From contig CM077824.1 of NCBI GenBank assembly GCA_039720395.1, positions 20,731,046-20,795,045 of the forward strand: a stretch of DNA of 64,000 nt, read 5' to 3'. The notes beneath the pieces were generated by a model. The model saw only the letters and a list, made by a program, of their open reading frames with translations, ran no database searches and was not told the DNA's origin. This document shows, piece after piece, positions 12,801 to 24,054 of the stretch. Made by a program: the position numbers and the translations under genes. The DNA is from Liquidambar formosana. Taxonomy: Eukaryota; Streptophyta; Magnoliopsida; Saxifragales; Altingiaceae. Numbering within the stretch: the first letter of the stretch is position 1; each line of letters starts with the position of its first letter.

Positions 12801-13390
12801 ATGCTTTTAAATGGAATGAGAAAATGCAAATGGTGAATTAACCCAATATTTTCATGGTTTGTAACATACTTCATATATTAGCAAAAAAAAAAAAAAAAAG
12901 GAAAAGGTTCACATACTTTGAAGTGATTTTCAAAGTTTTTTCTGTATTATAGGGGCAAAAAGAATTTTGTTTCCGCCTTTCTAGAAAGGAACAACGTATA
13001 AAAATTACATGTGCTTCTTTTCACTTAGGTGGAAAATTAAGCGAACTGTTTTCATCATGTGTCCTCTTTCATTTTTTCATTTTTGGATTATCAAAATGAA
13101 TGATGGAGGACCTTGTTGTTTTCTTGTTTGAACAGAAAGGAGCGCTTGGTAACGGTTTTCCATGGTCGTTCCCCTTTTCAAATGGGATGCTTGGTTTACC
13201 CTCTGTACGGCGGTCAACCCATACAAATCGAGTTTCAAAATGTAACTTTGGTTCTTTATATTCGAAAGATTTGGATGCCCAAGTAAAGAAGAGAACAAAA
13301 GCAATAGAACAATATGCGCCAAAATTTCCAACCGGCGAGAAGTGGGCATATTTTGCGTTAGTGATCAAGAGGGGGATGAGACGCGCATGA
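9827..13390 (+). CDS. ankA: seven-exon ankyrin-type protein, 432 aa, only intact copy
   Basis: Exons 9827-10203, 10298-10376, 10845-11231, 11489-11586, 11780-11811, 11912-11982 and 13136-13390 join to 1299 nt, exactly 433 codons with one terminal TGA. All six introns are GT-AG and every phase agrees, which strongly supports the model. Residues about 35-152 are ankyrin-like: GCYPLHIVARYLNPDLID followed by LFLRHGARTDIP is a recognisable repeat, then LLPLNIALKS. Exon 3 (residues 153-281) is a helical region (TAYHYAKEGKPIELAVLLM) that I cannot assign to a named domain. Exon 7 is basic and ends KRGMRRA. No signal peptide or membrane segment is obvious. Ankyrin repeats usually mediate protein binding; the specific function is unknown. 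The ATG was chosen because it is shared with ankD and matches the ankB and ankC starts. Transcription is not demonstrated. Confidence 0.75.
10474..10808. mobile_element. MITE in intron 2 of ankA
   Basis: GAGCATCTCCAAGAGGCTAG at the left is mirrored by CTGGCCTCTTAGAGATGC and a second CTGGTCTCTTTGAGATGC at the right, with several internal TAGCTAGCT-like steps. The same element sits in ankD intron 2 (about 55498-55834), so it predates that duplication. No clean TSD was found. It fills most of the intron and ends just before the exon 3 acceptor. Confidence 0.6.
11983..13135 (+). other. Intron 6 of ankA with inserted repeat
   Basis: The 1.15-kb intron runs from GTAAG to GTTTGAACAG. Its middle (about 12270-12600: CAGGTCTGGCAGCAAATAAG, AAGACTTACAAGCC) is shared with the ankC region (25490-25750) but not with B or D. 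About 12650-12840 (AGAAGGTTCCTGCTTCT and GATGTATTGTACTATAATAA) is shared with 33920-34030 and 35290-35360. No ORF of note. Confidence 0.6.
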
Positions 13391-14630
13391 TTTGCAGAGG
13401 AGCCATCTTTGAAGGTATGGATGATTACCTTTCAAGTTTCGATTTAGGCTTCTTGTTTCTTCCATCAAACTATATTACTTGACTTCAGACTTTGTTTTTA
13501 GTCTAGTTCTCCGCTTCTAAATGGTTTGATATTTGAGCTACTAACCTTTCTACTTGTTTTTATTTTTATTTATTTTTATTTTTGATATCATGATGGATTC
13601 TGTTCATGTAAGCTTTTCATACCATTTTGTTTCTTCCCTTTGTATTCAAGGAGATTATTGAGTTGGAGTGCATGAAAGCAAAGTGCTTCTCATTTTCTTT
13701 GCAAATGAAAATGTTAGATATCTGGATAGATATTAGTCGAAAAAATATTAGTTTGAACTGCATTGATGTAGTAATAGCAGTAGTAGTAGCAGCAACATGT
13801 ACCATCTATATGGACAGGGTTACATGTAATGGTTACAGGGATACATGTGGCCAATTCTTTTAGTATTAATGGAAACTAATTCAACTGTGGGGCTTTGAAT
13901 GATTTTATTTTATTTTATTTTTAGCAACAACTATCAACTTCTTGTTAGTTTTCTTGATGTGGAAACTTTCTAGCCAAGTGTCCTTCATTCTCCTCAATTG
14001 GAAGCTTGAAGAATCTCTTCTTTCACTAATTGAAAGAATGATAATAGCTCTGTACTATCACAACTGATAACACTTTTGAGATCTTGGAATCATTATTTTG
14101 GTCTTTGCCTATTGAAATTCTGATTTTTTTTTTCCACCAAAAAAAAAAAAAAAAAGGGAGGACAAATTTGTAAGTTGAGAGTGCAACCGCTAACACTAAT
14201 ATGCCTAGTGGTTTTTAACAAAATTGATGCCAGCTTCTAAATATTTTGGGATCTTGCCATTATTAGATTGTTTTTAACAATTAAATGAAGGTGTGATGCA
14301 GGACATTTAGGGGAGAGTATCAAGGATTGAGATGTGGTAGGCTTTGAAGAGGGTTGGGGTGGTGTTTGCTTAAGGTTTATAATTTTGGAACATGCTGGAA
14401 TTTCACAAATTAGCCGCTGGAATTCTCTAGACAGCAGCTATTGTAGTGTTTAGGTGCAACTATTTGAGGTTTGGAGTATTAGAATGAAGATTAATGGTTG
14501 CTTGGAGCAGAGCTTGAGCCTTGGGAGCAATTGCATAGGGTGGGAAGTGGTGAAGGTTAGAAGGTTTATAATATCATTGCCAAGACTTAAGGTATGCTTT
14601 TTTTTTTTTTTGTACCGAAAGGAAGGGGAG
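13391..14630. other. ankA downstream region, conserved between loci, no gene
   Basis: Downstream of the stop, the stretches GGAGATTATTGAGTTGGAG (13650) and CAACTATCAACTTCTTG (13926) and the block at 14160-14470 recur after the ankC terminal exons (36180-36960), and in part after ankD (58330-58570 and 59690-60060). The first part may be 3' UTR with an intron (GTATGG near 13415, CAAG/GAGATT near 13650). This is inference; no independent gene is seen. Confidence 0.5.
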
Positions 14631-17600
14631 ATGGAAGATGAGATCAAGGGAATCGTTGCTTATGATGATAAAAATGAATTTATCTCGTTCATGAACAACC
14701 CAGTGAGAAATTTTAATCCATTTTATACTAGGAGATCCAATGTTTTGGAATGGATCTGTTTATTTAACTCATTAAATTGTGGCACCGCATTGCTGGAATC
14801 AAAGACAATTCTACAAGCAGACCTTAATTATCTGCTTAAAGGCGGATGGTACCTGTTGCATATTGTCTTTTAAAACTGAACTAGTTGACCTATTCCTTTG
14901 CCATGGAGCTCGAACCGATATCCCATTACATGATGAATGTGGGCAGAAGGAGTACAAGGGGTTGCTCCCACTCAATATAGCACTTAAAGCAGCAGTCAGG
15001 TATGAGAGAGACCATGAATAACTATGTAGCTGTTACCATGAATAACTATGTAGCTGTTTGGTAAGGCAGCATAACTATGTTTTCTTTCTGATTTTCCTTT
15101 GCTGAATAATGTGTATTCATGATGCAGTGAGAATGAAAATCTGTGGAATTGGACTCCCGAACACTCTATATTTGAGTTGATAACAATACTTGCCTTCCAG
15201 AAATGGTTCATATTTTCAACGCAGATTTTTATTGTAAAATGATTCTTTAATACATCAGTTGGTCGAAGATCTTGCTTTGAGAATTGTGGAAGTAGGCTCT
15301 AATTTGGAGGCTGTAGGCTCTGGTATAAGCGGCAGAGACGGGTTGGAGATGCACCCGTTGATCTGATTGCGATTATCAATCACAATAAGTTAAACCCTTT
15401 TATGGCCAAGACTAATGGATGTATTTTTTATTTTAATTTTTTGTGACATGATATTTTACTATGTGATTGCGCAAGGGACCCAACTAAGCATGCAATGGAA
15501 AGAATCAGGTGATTTATTGAATTCTAATGCAAGTTCCTTTTGCTTCATAAGAAAAAAATGAAGGAAAGCAAATGACTGGAGATTCTGATACATTCCCTTG
15601 CAACAGAGGAGTCATATCTACATTCGGGCCTTCACTGGCCTTTTTCACAGCGAGAAAACATGCGTTTTTACCTAAGGGTAAGAAAATTGACATCTACTAT
15701 GCTCTTTTTTTTTTTTTTCCCCTACTCAAAAGTGTTGTACGAACCTTGTTTCTTGAGATGCACTATATAAAATAACTAGTATTATTTTTATTTTATGATT
15801 ATAAACAATCAATATATTGATAAAGAAAACTGTAGGATATGTACAAACGTGGCCAAACAGCGCCGCACCCCCCTCCCCCCCCCAAAAAAAAAAAAGGGAC
15901 TCAACCCAAGAAATCACCATCCAGTGTAGTTGCAAAGAAATCTCCCCTTAAAATAAGTAAATAAATAAAAATATGAGAACAAAAGCTTCCCCAACAAAAG
16001 CAAAAAGGAAGCGGTTGAGGGGGTAGTAATGTCATGTTTAATGATCCCTTGTAATTGCTGCCTAGATGTTGTGTATAAATGCCATGTTTAGTTTGTAGTA
16101 CTTTTAAATGGAATGAGAAAATGCAAATGGTGAAGTAACTTAATATTTTCATGGGTTTGTTAACATAGTTCGTAGTGATTTTCAAAATTTTGAGTTTAAT
16201 GTTTCCGAATTATAGGGGCATAAAGAATTTTGTTTCGTCATTTCTACAAAGGAACTGATGTAGTGGAAAATACACGGTCGAGACTATTTCACCAAATCAC
16301 ACACAAGTTTTCACCAATCTGTTGATTGTCGCAAGAACAGTGCCAAAAAATACGCAACTACAATTCAATGCTCACAGTAGAACACGAAAGTAGGAATAGA
16401 AGAAAAACTCTCTCTCTCTCTCAATATTATTAATCTTAAAATAATCAACTAAAAGCTCTCTTGCCATAAGGCTTATAATCTTTTATATAGAGAATTAAAA
16501 CTATGAAATAGGAAAACCTAGTTTTACTAGAACAACTAAAACCAACTAGGAAACTAATAAAATTAAAGTAATAATTAAATAACAAGGATATAATTAAAAC
16601 TCTTAAAAATAACTAAAATAAACTAAGATCCCAAATCAGCAGCAAGAGCGAAAAAGGCTCGTAGTGTGTACACGTATTCCAAATATGCATATGCCTTTGG
16701 CGCACTGCATCATTCTTCCTATTTGGAGAGAGTTTGTCCTCGAACTCGTAACCTCATCCTCTGACTTGGTTGTAAATTTCCTAATTTTGTGCAATCATAT
16801 CCTCGGTGTTTGCATTAACACGCTTCAAATCAAGAATATACACTACATCTGATATTGTTCGGCATATATGCTAAATTTTGTCCTTTCGGGGTGAAATTGG
16901 GATGACGCTAACTCGACTAGTGAGTCTGATTGTAAATTTGAAACCCTCAATAGAGTTATGATCAGTAGAGCAAATAAGGGAATCATGGGTCTCAGACCCC
17001 ACTAAGACTACCACCACATTTGTAGCTGCTAATATTGCGAATCCAATGCTTGATTCTCAAGGGTTTGGTTGTACAAAAGTGTTCGTTCCACACCTTACAT
17101 CATTCTCCATATTCTCCCCTGTTTTGAGAGAGTTCGTCCCGAACTCTGCATGTTGTCTTCACAAAAGTATTGATATCGACCACTCCATCTGAATAAATAT
17201 TTTAAGAACTTTGTTTGTTGCAATTTCTTCCCAAATTTATTTTATAGAAATTTTACAGCCCAAAAAAAATATTCCGTACCTTTCATCTCATTCAAAATTT
17301 TTAGCAATAGAAGACTAACAACACAACAAAGATTTTCAATTCCAATAAAATCATAATGTTTAAATTCCTCAACCCAAAAATTTCAACCGAAAGAATAATA
17401 ACTAAGTCAAAATTACTCTCTGAATAATGTTTTTCAAAGGAATTGTAGGGAATGGTCTCACCTTGATCTCCCAAATCTTCAATAATGTTTGGCTCAATAT
17501 CATCATCATCATATTTAAAAAAAAAAAAAAAAGGTTGAGAATTAAAATCCACTATTTTTTCAGCTTCAGCTTCACCAAAAAAAATTTCTGTAATTTAAAA

Positions 17601-18533
17601 ACTTTACCATCCTCAAGCTCTCCTTATCTACGGAATGTGGAGATGAAGGTCGACGACCACGTTGTTGCTCAAAACAAAAACTCTCGAATTGGGCTTGTAT
17701 CTTGTCTATTATTTCTTGTTGCATTCAAGCTATGTTCTCACGATTATACATGTCTCCCATGTTGGATTCACGGCTTTCGGCATGTCCTCCTCGTCGCAAC
17801 ATGATGTTAGAAATGAATTTAGCTCTGATATAAACTGATGCAACGAAAAATACGCAGTCGAGACTAGCTCACCAAATCACACACCAGCTTCCACCAATCT
17901 GTTGATTGTCGCAAGAACAGTATACCAGAAAGTAGGTAACAACAATTCAATGCGCACACTAAAATACGAAAGTTGGAATAGAAGAGAAACTCTTTCTCTC
18001 AATATCATTAATCTCAAAATAATCAACCAAAAGCTCTCTTGCCATAAGACTTACAATCCTTCATATAGAGAATTAAAACAATGAAATAGAAAACCTAGTT
18101 CTACTAAAACAACTAAAACCAACTAAGAAACTAATAAAATTAAAGTAATAATTAAATAACAAGGAAATAATTAAAACTCTTAAAAATAACTAAAATAAAC
18201 TAGGATCCCGGATCAATAGTAAAAGTGAAAAAGGCTCACATATTCCAAATATGGGTACGCCTTTGGCGTGCTGCATCAGGAACAATGTATAAAAATTTTA
18301 TATGCTTCTTTTCACTTAGGTGGAAATTAAGTGAATTGTTTTCATGATGTGTCCTCTTTCATTTTTTTGATTTTTGGATTATCAGAATGAATGATGTAGG
18401 ACCTTATTGTCTTCTTGTTTGAACAGAAGAGAAGGGAGCGCTTGGTAATGGTTATTCGTGGTCGTTGCCGTTTTCAAATGTGATCCTTGGTTCACCCTTT
18501 GTAGGGTGGTCAACCCATACAAATCGAGTTTTC
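14631..18533 (+). pseudogene. ankB: ankyrin-type pseudogene lacking exon 3
   Basis: Remnants of exon 1 (14631-14999), exon 2 (15128-15205), exon 4 (about 15246-15340), exon 5 (about 15475-15507), exon 6 (15607-15677) and the start of exon 7 (18427-18533) keep the order and splice sites of ankA. A deletion near 14866 in exon 1 shifts the frame just after the LLHIV motif. Exon 2 is 1 nt short. Exon 3 and the exon 4 acceptor are deleted together, an extra A sits in exon 5, and exon 7 breaks off after NRV. The last intron is interrupted by an LTR element (16256-18278). With this many lesions it cannot encode a family-length protein. Confidence 0.85.
16256..18278 (-). mobile_element. Non-coding LTR retrotransposon in ankB last intron (TSD GGAAC)
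   Basis: LTRs at 16256-16712 (457 bp) and 17836-18278 (443 bp) run TGATG...GCATCA. A perfect 5-bp duplication GGAAC flanks the whole (16251-16255 and 18279-18283), and the ankA paralogue has a single GGAAC near 12988. On the minus strand a TATCAGAGC primer-binding remnant (tRNA-iMet type, 5' part mutated) lies at 17822-17835, a polypurine tract AAATAGGAAGAA at about 16713-16724, and an LTR TATA box CTATATAAAAG near 16480. The 1.1-kb interior has no gag or pol, so it was non-autonomous. The LTRs differ at many sites, so it is old. Confidence 0.9.
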
Positions 18534-18601
18534 ATGATGTATGCTTTCTTTTAATATGGTCAATGATCCATTGAAACTGACGCCTTCGCAGACTCGACGG
18601 A

Positions 18602-19704
18602 GGGGATCCGGATTTGCTCCAGTTGGAATGGTTTCACTGCACCATCTAGTAGTCATTGGATGTGCTCCACATGGCAAGTGAGAAGGATCAATGGCAGGGC
18701 TTCAAAACAACCAAACCAGGTTGTTTCTCACACTCACTCACCGTGGTTTATAGGAGCCCCCATCCACGGCACATCCAAACCTCGTTCCCGCCGTTGATCT
18801 CTCACCTCTTCCTTCTCTGTTGGGCTCAATGGCCATAGTAGATCTGAGATCTCCGGCCATGGCAGTGGCTATGGGATGCTCCGACGGTGATGGCAGATCC
18901 GAGAAACCCATGGCTGAAACCACTTCCACGATCTGCTATTCCCTTCCCCATAAACTCCTCACTCCGGTAAAGGCTTGCTCCATTTTTTTTGGCCATTTTT
19001 CCTATATTTTTTTTTTGGGTGAACTTGCAAATGCCTATCTACCGACGACAACATCGCTTCATCTTCGTTGGTGGGTTTCACCAACGGGAAGAGAAGAGAT
19101 GCAGAGAGGAGAGGGAGTGTTCTGAGTAATAACCTTAAACCCACATCCCTACTCCTCACTCCGGCGAAGGCTTACTCCACCTTCTCCTGATAAATCGAAA
19201 CTCCGGCATAAAAATCGAGCTTCAGATCTAAAAAAAAAAAAAAAACCCAGAAGAAGAGGAGAAGAAGAAGCATCAGGAGGAAAGAGAAGCCATGATGCCA
19301 GCGATGAGACGATGGAGGCATGAGTGAGGGAGCTGGAGCCACAAAAAATGGTCTGGATGGGTTGCCTCACTGCTACTCCTTCTTCTTCTTCTTCTTCTTC
19401 TTCTTCGATTTTTTTTTTTTTTTGTTTTTTTTTTGGTAATTTGGTTACAATCAATTTGGGTGTCTTGATCTTGAAGGGAAAAAAAAAAATAAAAAAATAA
19501 GGGAAGCCATGGCACCGGCGGTGAGATGATGGAGGTGAGTGCAGGAGCTAGAGCCATAAAAACTACCGGTGAGTGAGTGTGAGAAACAACCTGGTTTTGT
19601 TGTTTTGAAGCCCAGCCGTTGATCCTTCTCACTTGCCATGTGGAGTACATCCAATTACTATTGGATGGTGCAGTGAAACCACTCCAATTGGAGCAAATCT
19701 GAAT
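18602..19704. mobile_element. MULE-like element with ~140-bp TIRs (Pack-MULE candidate)
   Basis: The first and last ~140 bp are inverted repeats (GATCCGGATTTGCTCC against GGAGCAAATCTGAATC; CACATGGCAAGTGAGAAGG against CCTTCTCACTTGCCATGTGG). The flanks CTCGACGGA and CTCGAGGGA agree at 8 of 9, a typical MULE duplication length. There is no transposase. The interior is clearly richer in GC than its surroundings, with imperfect internal repeats (CTCCTCACTCCGG twice; GAAGCCATG.GCC twice) and a (TTC)n run at about 19378-19407, which may be captured host sequence. Its ORFs are short and not recognisable. Confidence 0.75.
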
Positions 19705-19713
19705 CTCGAGGGA

Positions 19714-20215
19714 TATATTATTGTTAGACTTGTGGGAATTTTTCTAAAAGGGTGGATAGACTATTTTGCCATAGCTTCCGAATTAATAATAGTTGGATGG
19801 ATTATTTTGCCCCTCTTTCTCTCTCTTGCACCTCCATCTAAAACAGCCTCTCCTCTTTCTTCTTTTCACTGGCGATATATTCATCCAGTCGGAGGACCAA
19901 GTCGTCAACTGCGTCATGGGCCTCAAACACCCCATAATCGTCCCATTGCCTCCGTTTTTTTTTTGTACGAGCTCCTATATTTGGATACGTATAATATAAT
20001 GTTAACTGTACATGTGCATAAATGTGACTTCAATTTTTTCAATTTCATTCTTATTTTTCTTTCATGTGTATTAGAAATGTATTAATTGTCTATGAAAAGT
20101 TAAAAATTTATGTCTTTTATTGATTTTGTTATCTTTGCCTTTCTTTCAAATTATATCAAGTAGTTTTGCAGCTGAGTTGACTTTCAGCTGATAAGTATTA
20201 ATGCCATTATATCAT
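19714..20215. other. No gene seen
   Basis: About 500 bp of AT-rich sequence between the MULE-like element and a small MITE. No supported ORF, no transposon ends and no paralogue elsewhere in the window that I can recognise. Confidence 0.5.
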
Positions 20216-20360
20216 GTAACAGTGACACGGTCACGTGGTGCCATGGGCCAATAAGAATTAAGCAAAGTATATGGGATTGTCAATGTACTTTTTGGCCTCA
20301 TAATGCCACTATGCTTAATTTCTATTAGCCTGTGACACCACGCGGCCGTGTCACAGTTAC
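20216..20360. mobile_element. 145-bp hairpin MITE, GTAACAGTGACACGG ends
   Basis: GTAACAGTGACACGGTCACG at the left pairs with CGCGGCCGTGTCACAGTTAC at the right, and the match continues through AATTAAGCA / TGCTTAATT. Nearly all of its length is stem. TSD not clear, so the superfamily is unassigned. Confidence 0.7.
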
Positions 20361-20544
20361 ATGGAAGACTCGCTCCTATTGCAAATGCTTTGATAATAAG
20401 TAAATCCACTTTGCATTCAAAAAGTAGTACTACTCAAAAGTAAAAACTATCAACCTTATCCCTATTATTCCTTAAAATTCTAAATAAATTCAATTATACT
20501 GTAATGAAATCAATTCTAATTCTAATAGGGGGTGGACTGAGTGG

Positions 20545-22329
20545 TAGACCTGTCAACGGGTCGGATTCGGACGGGATCAAGGTATATCCGAATTCCAATC
20601 TGATAAGGAATAATTTCGATCCGATCTAATCCGATAATCCGACGAATCAATAAAATGCAAATTCATATCCGAATTGGTTACTTTCAAATGTCCGATCTGA
20701 AAATCCTATCCAATTTGATAATCTTACAAAAAGTATAACTAACAAAAAACTAGCTTGAATTTTAAAGGAAAAAAAAGTAAAACATTTTAAAATTTGTATA
20801 ATCATACGAAATATATTTTTAATTTGAAAATAAATTTCATCAGTTTTACTATATAATATTCATAAGAACCATAGATTATGTGGTAAATTAACAATTAATA
20901 AAATATAGGGTAAATTACACTTAAGGGTCCAGAGTTTGGGCAGGTTTCACTTAAGGGTCTCAAATTTTAATTGTGTCAATTTGGTACCCAACATCAACCT
21001 TGAAAAAAAATTAGAGACGGTGTTAACCATAATTCTGAAATGATTGTAATGTCCCTAAAAAAAACGACATCATTTGGGACTCGCTCTATTCTCTCGCCTC
21101 TCCTGTCTACCATTCTCCAGTGATGAAGGTCCCAGCTCCATTGCCTCAAAATCAATCTCGCCTGCAACCATTCTTCGGTTTCATCCCCAACCATGAACCG
21201 TCATCCACGTCTAGCCGCCGATGCAACCACATCAAAGGCCACACCATTTTTTCCTGCTAAAAAAAAAAAAAAAAAAGCAACCATATCAAAGGCTATACGT
21301 GAAGGGAATTGCTACATCGATATTGGAAGCACCCAAACCTGAGGAGTACATGTTAAATATACACATATATGTACGTATGCACTGTGAGTATACTTACAAA
21401 TTTATTTTCTTGACTTATTTTTTGAAGTAATGATACCACTTTACGTTTTTGAGGCCTAGGAACTCATTGGTAATATCAGATTTAAAGAAAAATGACTGTG
21501 GGATGAGTTCTTGAAAATTGCTGGATTTCTGAGTTATAAACCTACGACTTTGGGCTCAAAAATGGTTATGATTCTGTGAGTTTTTGGATAAACAATTTAT
21601 GCGCACTTGTAGTGCTCCGCAAGAGCTTCAATTTGGATTTGGAATCACTAAATTTGGTTGAGAAATGAGTGAGATAAGTTAGGGAGAAGTTGGCCCAGAA
21701 CAAAACTCAAAACTATTTTTTTTTTCAGCTTCATACCATTCTTAGGTTGAAGGTGAAGTGGAGTGTGATCCAGTGTGGGTGCACTCACCCACATATACCG
21801 TGTTCCCTAGCATTTGAAGACCTTAAGGTGATTTGATTGACTCCAAATTTGACGGACGGATTCGTCTTGATGAGCCTTACCATGTGGGACCCTTGGTTGA
21901 CCACTTTGATTACAGTCTGATAAGAAATTTGGTTGGAGTAGTGAGTGGGGAGGGCAAAATGGGGGTAATGTAATTTCAATTTGGTCACATGCACAGCATG
22001 TGCAAAATTAGAAACAATTCCATTTGGTCAACAAACGGTTTCTAACGATAGACCCTTAATTGAAACCTAACTAATACTTTAAGTACCAAACTCTGAACCT
22101 TTAAGTGCAATTTACTCTAAAATATATAATCTAATATATTATTTACATCATCGGGTTGGATTTTTATCCGATCAGAATAGACAATATCCATATTTGATTT
22201 GTTAACTAATGGATTATCGGATTTGAATTATTAATGGATTAACGGATCACACATCTCTTACCATCCCTTAATTATCAGATCAAATTCGAATTCGAATTTG
22301 AATGAAAATCTGATTTATTGACGGGTCTA
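20545..22329. mobile_element. hAT-type MITE (TAGACC ends) split by a nested MULE
   Basis: Ends TAGACCTGTCAACGGGTC and GACGGGTCTA are inverted repeats. Flanks CTGAGTGG (20537-20544) and CTAAGTGG (22330-22337) match at 7 of 8, as in a hAT target duplication. The arms are full of ATCCGAT/ATCGGAT motifs in inverted order. Removing the nested element leaves about 575 bp. Non-coding. Confidence 0.75.
20908..22117. mobile_element. MULE-type element nested in the hAT MITE (TSD TAAAATATA)
   Basis: A perfect 9-bp duplication TAAAATATA flanks it (20899-20907 and 22118-22126). Ends GGGTAAATTACACTTAAGG and CTTTAAGTGCAATTTACTC are inverted repeats of the same GGGTAAATT class as 349-893 and 6610-6958. It is 1210 bp with no transposase. 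The interior includes a GC-richer stretch at 21050-21240. Confidence 0.85.
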
Positions 22330-22337
22330 CTAAGTGG

Positions 22338-23097
22338 TCCTAGGTGCATGTGGGAGTGGAGATAGCCCGTCCCGAGATCCATTAAACAAGTTTTTTTTTT
22401 TTTCCTTTCTTTTTGAAATTGAAATTTAAAATTTTGGCTGGATTTAATGGTGTTTTGCGGCAACTAATTGTTGGACTCCCGGTATTTGCTCTTTGTCAAT
22501 TGGTTTCGGGGAATACATACAAGCAGTTTGGAAGGCAATGAGCCAAATTTCGTAGTGTTTTTTTTTTTTTTTTTTTTAATTATAGAAATTACATATATTC
22601 GCTTGGGCTTGCGACATGCCAAATTTGAACAGTTGTCGCCGCCTGTTGCCAGTTTGGACTGGCAAAATCCCGGATTCAATGGTAAGTTGAAGAAGACGAA
22701 GAAAATTAGGGCTTTCTTTCTGAGTCTTCATTCTAACACACGTACTCTCTCCTTCTTCGTTGGCGACTGGCGAGTGTGGTTCTATCTTCAGGTACCAACC
22801 TAACAGCATCATGTCTCTTCAATCTTCCTTGTGCTTTCAGATTTTTATCAGACCACCTTTGCTATTATTTCATCATGTCTCCTTGACTTCCACAGCTTTG
22901 CGCAGGGATATCTTGGACTAGTGGAAAAGGTTTATATTTTGAGAGATGGATGACGTATGCATTCAATCTTCATTCAAAATATTCTTCAATCAGAATTCCA
23001 ATATATGTTGACTCATTGACGTTTCATTTTTATTATTTTTATTTTTTTTGTTTTTTAAATTTTAAATTTAAATTTCAATCAGGACCTTTCGTACAAA
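22338..23097. other. ankC upstream region
   Basis: No separate gene. From about 22690 it carries diverged family upstream motifs: TGGCGAGTGTGG, CTTCAGGTACCAACC, TCAATCTTCC.TGTGCTTTC, GATATCTTGGACTAGTGGAAAA, then GGACCTTTCGTACA just before the ATG. These also precede ankA and ankD and may mark the 5' UTR or promoter. Confidence 0.55.
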
Positions 23098-23203
23098 ATG
23101 GAAGGAGAGAGGGAAGATGAGATAAAGGGAATCCTTTCTTATGATGGTGAAAATGAATTTATCTCGCTCCTGAATAGCGTGGAAGAGTTTAGTTTAGGGG
23201 GAT

Positions 23204-23514
23204 CACTGGCGGAGCGAAGGGGGGCTTTAGGAGCACATGCCCCCACTGTCTCAACCAAGTTTTTTTTTTTTTTTTTTTTTTGAGAGATATTATCATTTGA
23301 TTACTATTTCTCAACATAATGCCAAAAAGAAGAAGATAGTAGTCATTTGAAAACATATTTACAGTCAATTTGTGATAAGTTGATAAAAGTATCTATTTTT
23401 GGTATTAAATTAAACAACGATTACTAAAATGTAATTTTTTCAAACAAAATGCTTTCTAGAGTTTTTAGTTTAGCATAGTGCCCCCATTGGAGATAAATCC
23501 TGGCTCCGCCCCTG
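23204..23514. mobile_element. hAT MITE, 8-bp TSD AGGGGGAT, in ankC exon 1
   Basis: Perfect AGGGGGAT duplications at 23196-23203 and 23515-23522 flank a 311-bp element starting CACTGGCGGAGC and ending GCTCCGCCCCTG. The CAGGGGCGGAGCCAG-type inverted ends are typical of plant hAT MITEs. It contains a poly-T run at 23261-23280 and no transposase. Confidence 0.9.
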
Positions 23515-23686
23515 AGGGGGATCTGAGGTTTTGGACTGGATCTGTTTATTTAATGCAGTGAATTGTGCCACTGCATTGCTGGAATCAAAGACGGTTCTAC
23601 AAGTAGACCTTAATTTTCCCATTTGTTGCGGATGGTACCTGTTGCATATGGTGGCAAGGTATTGTGCACCTAAATTAGTTGACCTA

Positions 23687-24054
23687 AGTAGTGGTACACC
23701 CTTCGCCTACGCTCAGGCTAATATGGCAGGGTGGGAGGTGCCCACATTCTGATGTGGGACAAATACACAATACCTACCGTGGGAGGTATGCTAAGAAGAG
23801 CAAAAACCTTCCACACAAAAAGGCGCCTTTTTGTGTGGGGTTTTTTGTCGATGCGCATTCTTACTCATGGATTGTCCCCCACTTGAAGGAATTGTGGCTT
23901 TGTCCCACATCGGAATGTGGGCGCCTCCCACCCTGCGATATTGGCCTGAGCGTAAGCGAAGGGTGTACCATATTCTGATGTGGGACAAAGCCACAATTCC
24001 GTGGGGGACAGTCCACGCGTAAGAATGCGCAGCGACAAAAAACCCCCACACAAA
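23687..24054. mobile_element. Interleaved foldback element in ankC exon 1
   Basis: Arm a (23693-23763, GGTACACCCTTCGC...GTGGGACAAA) is the inverse of a' (23899-23969). Arm c (about 23829-23919) is the inverse of c' (23972-24054). The order a-c-a'-c' makes the two hairpins interleave. A perfect palindrome CACACAAAAAGG/CCTTTTTGTGTG centres near 23824. Flanks join the exon sequence GACCTA / TTCCTT without an obvious TSD. No ORF of known type, and the superfamily is unknown. Confidence 0.7.

Noticed and set aside
19149..19650. Minus-strand ORFs with long Glu, Lys or Arg runs
   Set aside because: They are translations of the (TTC)n tract at 19378-19407 and poly-T runs inside a transposon; no homologous domain.
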